In this document: positions 60,541-64,000 of the stretch, piece by piece
Layout: each line of letters starts with the position of its first letter
Numbering within the stretch: position 1 is the stretch's first letter
DNA from: Blastomussa wellsi
Taxonomy: Eukaryota; Cnidaria; Anthozoa; Scleractinia; Plerogyridae
NCBI GenBank assembly: GCA_947652115.1
Contig: OX393562.1
Location: 24,841,377 to 24,905,376 of the forward strand
DNA: 64,000 nt
Direction: 5' to 3'
Notes under the pieces: generated by a model
The model's database searches: none
What the model saw: the letters and a program-made list of their open reading frames with translations, nothing else
What the model was told of the DNA's origin: nothing
Translations under genes and position numbers: made by a program

Positions 60541-61161
60541 TTCAGGGTCATTTTTCATGGAATCAGTAACAATCAAATTATGGAAGCAGTGCTTGCCTTG
60601 GGCAATTATTACAGAGTGCTAGAACAGGCAAATACTTACATCAAATAAGGTCCGTCCTGTATTGCCAAGGAATGGCAGCGGTGGTGGCCCAGAGATTCCA
60701 AGTTTTTTGAACACAGTGAACGGTTCAACACCATACCTTCGAAAAAAAAGTATGTGAGCTAATTCCAGTATCGATCAAACATTATTTTCTTCAAATTTGA
60801 TGCAAAAGAAGGCATTTTCATCCAATTTTTCCCTAAGAACAGCGGCAGTAATCGAGCAAACTAAACTTTGCACCCATATTGGAGATTGATTCACGAACGC
60901 GATTTTCTTTGTCGCTTGGCCCTCCGCGACAGGAGAGCGTGTTGCGTGACCACCGACAAAAAATGGCCACACTCCCCCACTTGTGATCTGCCGCGAAAAC
61001 TACAACTTTAAAAATAAAAATATTAGTGAGCAGCCTACAGTGTGCATCATTTTAAGGTTCTCTTAAACTTACCGATAAACCATAAGAATCAGAAATCCTA
61101 CCAAAAGTGTAACCCAATGATCGTTCGCAAACTGAGCAATTGCTTGCAGAAAATCTGTCAT
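51779..61161 (-). CDS. Cytochrome P450, CYP3 clan, copy 2
   Basis: Tandem paralogue of copy 1, 503 residues, 13 exons in transcript order: 61161-61073, 60736-60640, 59466-59408, 58925-58829, 58020-57904, 57053-56965, 56265-56126, 55855-55725, 55218-55000, 54616-54528, 53607-53470, 52913-52748, 51859-51779 (TGA). Ten of 13 exon lengths equal those of copy 1; the others differ by 3 or 9 nt, always in frame. Anchor [16 protein letters not shown]; hinge [13 protein letters not shown]-helix [14 protein letters not shown], the CYP3A-like form; K-helix [17 protein letters not shown]; heme loop [10 protein letters not shown]. The I-helix acid is Glu here and Asp in copy 1, which may affect oxygen activation (inference). 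ER-membrane mono-oxygenase with unknown substrate. All introns are GT-AG as far as seen. Introns are longer and hold more SINEs and MITEs than in copy 1. Confidence 0.9.
51960..52130. repeat. AAGGTGTG-type inverted and direct repeats
   Basis: Repeated AAGGTGTGT and its complement ACACACCTT (for example near 51980, 51998, 52023, 52040, 52090 and 52110), starting at ACACTCTTAAATAAGGTGTG. Forms several short hairpins. In the last intron of P450 copy 2. Confidence 0.5.
53123..53290. mobile_element. MITE family TTTAAAGGAGCTACGTCACG, inverted copy
   Basis: Ends in AAATGACTCAAAATATCGTGAC, the reverse of the family start; the interior CTGGTGTTTTTCTTTCCTTAG matches in inverse. In a P450-2 intron. Confidence 0.5.
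54225..54475. mobile_element. MITE family TTTAAAGGAGCTACGTCACG, fourth copy
   Basis: Starts TTAAAGGAGATGCC; contains CGTCTCAATCTTCCCTATCC, AACCATCCTTGTTCCTGTTT, and ends CAAAATGACTCAAATTATAT...GGAGTTCCTTTAA. Diverged; in a P450-2 intron. Confidence 0.45.
57306..57560 (+). mobile_element. SINE copy, plus strand
   Basis: TGATGGACTCCAGAACAGAT, then a B-box-like GGTTCAAGCCC, GCCAGGGCACTG, ATCAGGTGTATAAATTTACT, CCTGCGATGGACTAGCATCC, GATAAGCTCCGGCC...CACTAGGCTC. In the same intron as an inverted partner. Confidence 0.65.
57610..57830 (-). mobile_element. SINE copy, minus strand
   Basis: Inverse of the same family with a better-preserved tRNA head: on the minus strand CACGGTGGCCTAATGGTTAG, TGCGCTGGACTCCGGGTTGG and GGTTTGAGCCC (A and B boxes). 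Lies about 50 bp from the plus-strand copy, so transcripts through this intron could fold into a long imperfect hairpin. Confidence 0.7.
58255..58345. repeat. About 88-bp direct repeat, copy 1 (see 59208)
   Basis: ATATAAGTACATGTAAGCTC through GTTGGAAACTGTTTTAAATA to GTCACAAGTGCTTT occurs here and at about 59208-59297 with few differences, in two neighbouring introns of P450 copy 2. Confidence 0.75.
58536..58690 (+). repeat. Dispersed repeat, opposite to the 25.7 kb copy
   Basis: TTCGCTCCGATGAAGGGCTA, CGCTCGAAACGTCAGCTCTT, through TTAGAAACTTACCCCC. Keeps an open frame with the same peptide end ([18 protein letters not shown], then APQFL) as at 25.7 kb. In a P450-2 intron. Confidence 0.6.
59030..59205 (+). 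mobile_element. Possible tRNA-derived SINE, second family
   Basis: GGGGAGACTTAGTGGTCTTA resembles an A box, and TGGTCTGGATTCAAAGCTC a B box, followed by GGCAAGACATCTTACA and TTAGGGGTTGGTCTAGTAGT. Weakly conserved. Confidence 0.35.
59208..59297. repeat. About 88-bp direct repeat, copy 2
   Basis: Matches 58255-58345; shared ends ATAATATAAGTACATG and CACAAGTGCTTT. Probably the end of a dispersed element or a local duplication. Confidence 0.7.
59528..59870. repeat. About 210-bp local duplication
   Basis: CACCTTATTGCAA(G/A)CTTTTG...TTTTCTAACAACACCAAACA...GAAAACAAATTT occurs at about 59530-59650 and 59737-59860. In the intron after P450-2 exon 2. Confidence 0.6.
60195..60275. mobile_element. 81-bp MITE with 9-bp target duplication
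   Basis: Inverted ends TAGCCTGCGTGGC and GCCACGCAGGCTA enclose a C-rich centre. Flanked by CTGGTGTCA at 60186-60194 and again at 60276-60284. A 9-bp duplication is typical of Mutator-like elements. In the intron between P450-2 exons 2 and 3. Confidence 0.8.
60445..60542 (+). mobile_element. LINE 3' tail with ATT microsatellite
   Basis: GCTGTAAAGCGCCATTGAAC and AAATGGCGCTCAACAAATTT then about 14 ATT repeats, the same tail plan as the LINE at 8.1-10.2 kb. Only the extreme 3' end is left. Confidence 0.6.
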
Positions 61162-61525
61162 CCTTTCTTGTATTTGTTAGAAACTGAGCTGAATGTGTCA
61201 GATTGAGATTTCTTTGTAGAGCTGGGCGTCTTGGATTGAATCGAATGATGAATTCAACCTTCTTTTTGTTCTTCTATGCGAAAGGACAAAATTGTACAGT
61301 TACAACCGAGATTATACACGCATGACAGCTGTCACGGACGAAGAATAACAAAATACAATCCGAAAAACAAAACAAGTTGAAAATGTACTAGCTAAAGATT
61401 TTACCTGAGAAAATTCAAAGCACACTTATGCACTTGCCCTCACTGAATATTTTGGTATCAAACACCAACAGTCTTCTTTCGCAAATTGCAATTTATCTTT
61501 TCAGCTTTGCACGGCAGCTTATATA
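61162..61525 (-). promoter_or_regulatory. P450-2 promoter and leader
   Basis: A TATATAAG box on the minus strand at 61525-61518 would place transcription start near 61495. A leader exon ending at a donor CTCAG|GTAAAA (61405) and an acceptor TTTCGCATAG before 61277 would form a leader intron, as in copy 1. By eye only. Confidence 0.45.
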
Positions 61526-64000
61526 GCTGAGCTGTGCATAATTATCCCAGGAAGTTGTAACATCTAAATTTAGTCACAGTTGTAATTCCGTAACGTCGGT
61601 GTCACGTCAGTCGTTGATAAACCATAATTTATATATATGTACCAGAGGTTTCATTGCTATTTTAGTTAAATCAACAAAACTGACGGCAAAATAATTCTGG
61701 GGGCGAAAAGAAACGTTTTTTTCCATCTCCAAAACCGTTGTATCGAACACCGAGTTGCATCAGTTTAGTGGTTGATGTAATCGCCGGAAGTGCGTAACGG
61801 GACCAACCGAGTAAACATCAAGAAAAGCTTTACCATAACTGGATAAATTATTGATATTTCAAATGTAAAGCGATTTTCAGCTACTTATGAGCCTTCGAGG
61901 AGGTGATGCAACATGTTCAATTATATCACGTTGATAATATTCCTGGAAGTGTAGAAGTGCATGGACTTGTCGCAAAAGTTAAAAAGAAGTTAAAACTGCG
62001 TTTTAGGTCGATTGTGTTTCTCATTCATGTTACAAGGTCTTACAGACTCAAGTAAGTACTCTAGCTCATACAAAACGGAACTGATTTGATATTGCTTATA
62101 TCGGCAATATCACAACTGGCAATTCATAAGAAAGATCTCTATAATTTGATGGTGCTTGATATTTACAACTTCCACCTTGTGTTAAAAATATTTTGCCTGT
62201 CACTGATACAACGTAGTTTATTTGCTAACGCAGGTTAGCTGATGTGGACCTGCAAATATTTAAAATTAAAAAAATGCGTTCACTCACTTTTTGTACATTG
62301 TAAAAATTAGAGAACATTGTGGTAGTTAACAATGAAATGCTATACCGTCCTCACTTTGCTTTTTGTTACGTACAGGAAAGACCTCTAGCCAATCATGAGA
62401 CCCTATCAACTAAGAAGCACTGGGTGGCTTGCATCATCCCGCGAGTAGCCTCTGCTTACAGCACACAGCACTATATTCTTTAGCCTCGGTTAAAAGATAA
62501 AACATTTTTATCCCAGGCCTGATGTTAAAAACATCGGCTGAAAGATCAGCAGGTTTTTCGTAACTAACTGAAGGTGATAGAAGATTTCCGTCCAAGCGTT
62601 GCCATGCGTGCAACGCATTCATGATTTTCGACATTTTCCCCCGTTCGCGAGAACTTGATTTCGCCGCGAAACCCCACCCTGTAACTGTACGTTTAGCGAA
62701 ATATGGTGAATCCCTAAAGTTAATGGTCCGATGCATTGGTGCCTCTTTTTACATCCAAATCAAAGTTTTCATCAAAACGTCAGGTTTTTTAGAGAGTATA
62801 TAACTATATACAGGGTTCAATCGGTTTTCAACCAATCACGGTCCAGGTTATATCTGTGTTTATTTTAAAAATGTCACTGTGGTGCATATGTTACTATCAA
62901 ATTTAATATACTGAAGAGTCCACGTAACAGGGTCCACGTTGTCACTTTTTTGCTGTCACTTACAAATACGTAGCTTTCAAGCTGTCACGGATATATGTCC
63001 CCGGGCATTACGCAAAAATCGCAAAATTAAAGATCCGCGAAAAACGGTTAACGCGAAAAGTAATTTCGGGCAATTTAAAACCTTTTTATTAATCTCAGTG
63101 CCACTTTTAAGTCAGTTTACATGTTCACGCTCTTTCCCTCCGAATCATACAACAGACCCAGAGAAAACATCCTAAGTGCTGAATTGTGTTTCTTGTTCTG
63201 TAATGGCCACTTATCGCGAGAACCGGGCCATGCAATGCAATACAATACCTTATTAATTAAATTTGCTATTTAAGGTCTAGTTTTCCCAAAAGAATGTCTA
63301 TTAAAAAGAGAACGTTTTGTTACTGCTCAGGCATTGCACGCGCTCAAATTGTGAAATGTATGTTGAGAATACCCTGAGAATACATAATTTCCCTTCGATT
63401 ACGAGGACTATTACTAGAAACGACACAGTCAAACTGTGTTTTCATATATTCATTACACAATCGATGTGATACCTGGATTAAGCCAAGCCTAAAGCAGAGT
63501 TCCACGGTTAGTTATTTCTTGAGCGCGATGCTGACTTACAAATGACGGCAATAACTTTAAGATCTCGAATGATCGCGCATTGCAAACAAAATAAATACTG
63601 GTAGTACATGAAGGGTTATTTCCCCTTATATCTCACTCGTATATTTATCTTCTTTCTTTAATTTTCTTAAGGTATACCGAGATTCAATACGGCCGATAAA
63701 CTTTGGTAAACATAGTAATATAATTTATTGTAATATAATTTGGTTTTATCAACTGGGTTGATAATGTGAATTGGCCACCGTAAAGAGATTCGAGAGCTGA
63801 CGTTTCGAGTGTTTGCCCTTCGTCGGAGCGAATTTATTGTAAGATAATCTAGTATATTTAATTCTTAGTGGTATTGTAAGATTTTTTACTGGTAGCTAGA
63901 TCATACATGTATTCGACACATTTATATAAATTTTACTATCTAATGTAGGAAGGGACAATCACCTGACAGACTTTTTAAACTTAAGCTCCTTTATTTTAAC
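61526..64000. other. Right flank, no gene recognised
   Basis: AT-rich. A 100-codon minus-strand frame (62736-62434) and a 78-codon plus-strand frame (62939-63175) match no family. 63725-63835 is a copy of the dispersed repeat seen at 25.7 kb (GGTTTTATCAACTGGGTTGA, GTAAAGAGATTCGAGAGCTG). Confidence 0.45.

Noticed and set aside
62434..62736. A 100-codon minus-strand frame as a gene
   Set aside because: No recognisable family, no splice context, no codon-bias signal by eye; length is within chance for this window.

Overview
The window looks like nuclear DNA of an animal, most likely an anthozoan cnidarian such as a stony coral (inference). The reasons are short exons of 50-280 bp with GT-AG introns, AT-rich introns full of small foldback transposons and tRNA-derived SINEs, a 5'-truncated CR1/L2-type LINE, and a gene set of ARM-TIR-SAM immunity-type protein, intronless rhodopsin-class GPCR, animal catalase and CYP3-clan P450 pair. 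No single feature proves the species.

Layout. 1-860: tandem array of tRNA-sized units. 2167-19909 (+): an ARM/TIR/SAM locus. It has one ARM module plus a two-exon TIR domain, then a second ARM module, a TIR second-half exon and a SAM domain. The last part sits in a 1,061-bp tandem duplication. The large intron before the first TIR holds nested transposons: a LINE inside a foldback element, itself hit by a MITE. 21558-22496 (-): single-exon GPCR whose 5' flank appears as three diverged copies. 25.7-28.6 kb: a composite of direct repeats, minisatellite and a Pro/Ala/Gln-rich reading frame. 29-37 kb (-): catalase in 13 coding exons, with a second near-identical first exon about 3 kb further upstream at 39.8 kb. 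41.1-48.6 kb and 51.8-61.2 kb (-): two tandemly duplicated 13-exon P450 genes with matching exon structure. The rest is SINEs, LINE fragments and MITEs.

How the genes relate. Catalase and the two P450s lie in a row on the minus strand. They share oxidative chemistry (H2O2 removal and mono-oxygenation), but nothing in the sequence shows co-regulation. The ARM-TIR-SAM locus is the most unusual part. TIR domains of this type can cleave NAD+ (as in SARM1), and every ARM/TIR/SAM module border is a phase-1 intron, so modules can be duplicated or skipped in frame. Its second half lacks the first TIR exon and carries a probable reading-frame break, so whether it is one large gene, two genes, or a partly decayed duplicate needs transcript data.

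Exon boundaries were placed by eye from homology, splice consensus and reading phase. Coding lengths of the P450 models (1,515 and 1,512 nt) and of the catalase exons (1,500 nt) all divide by three, which supports those models.
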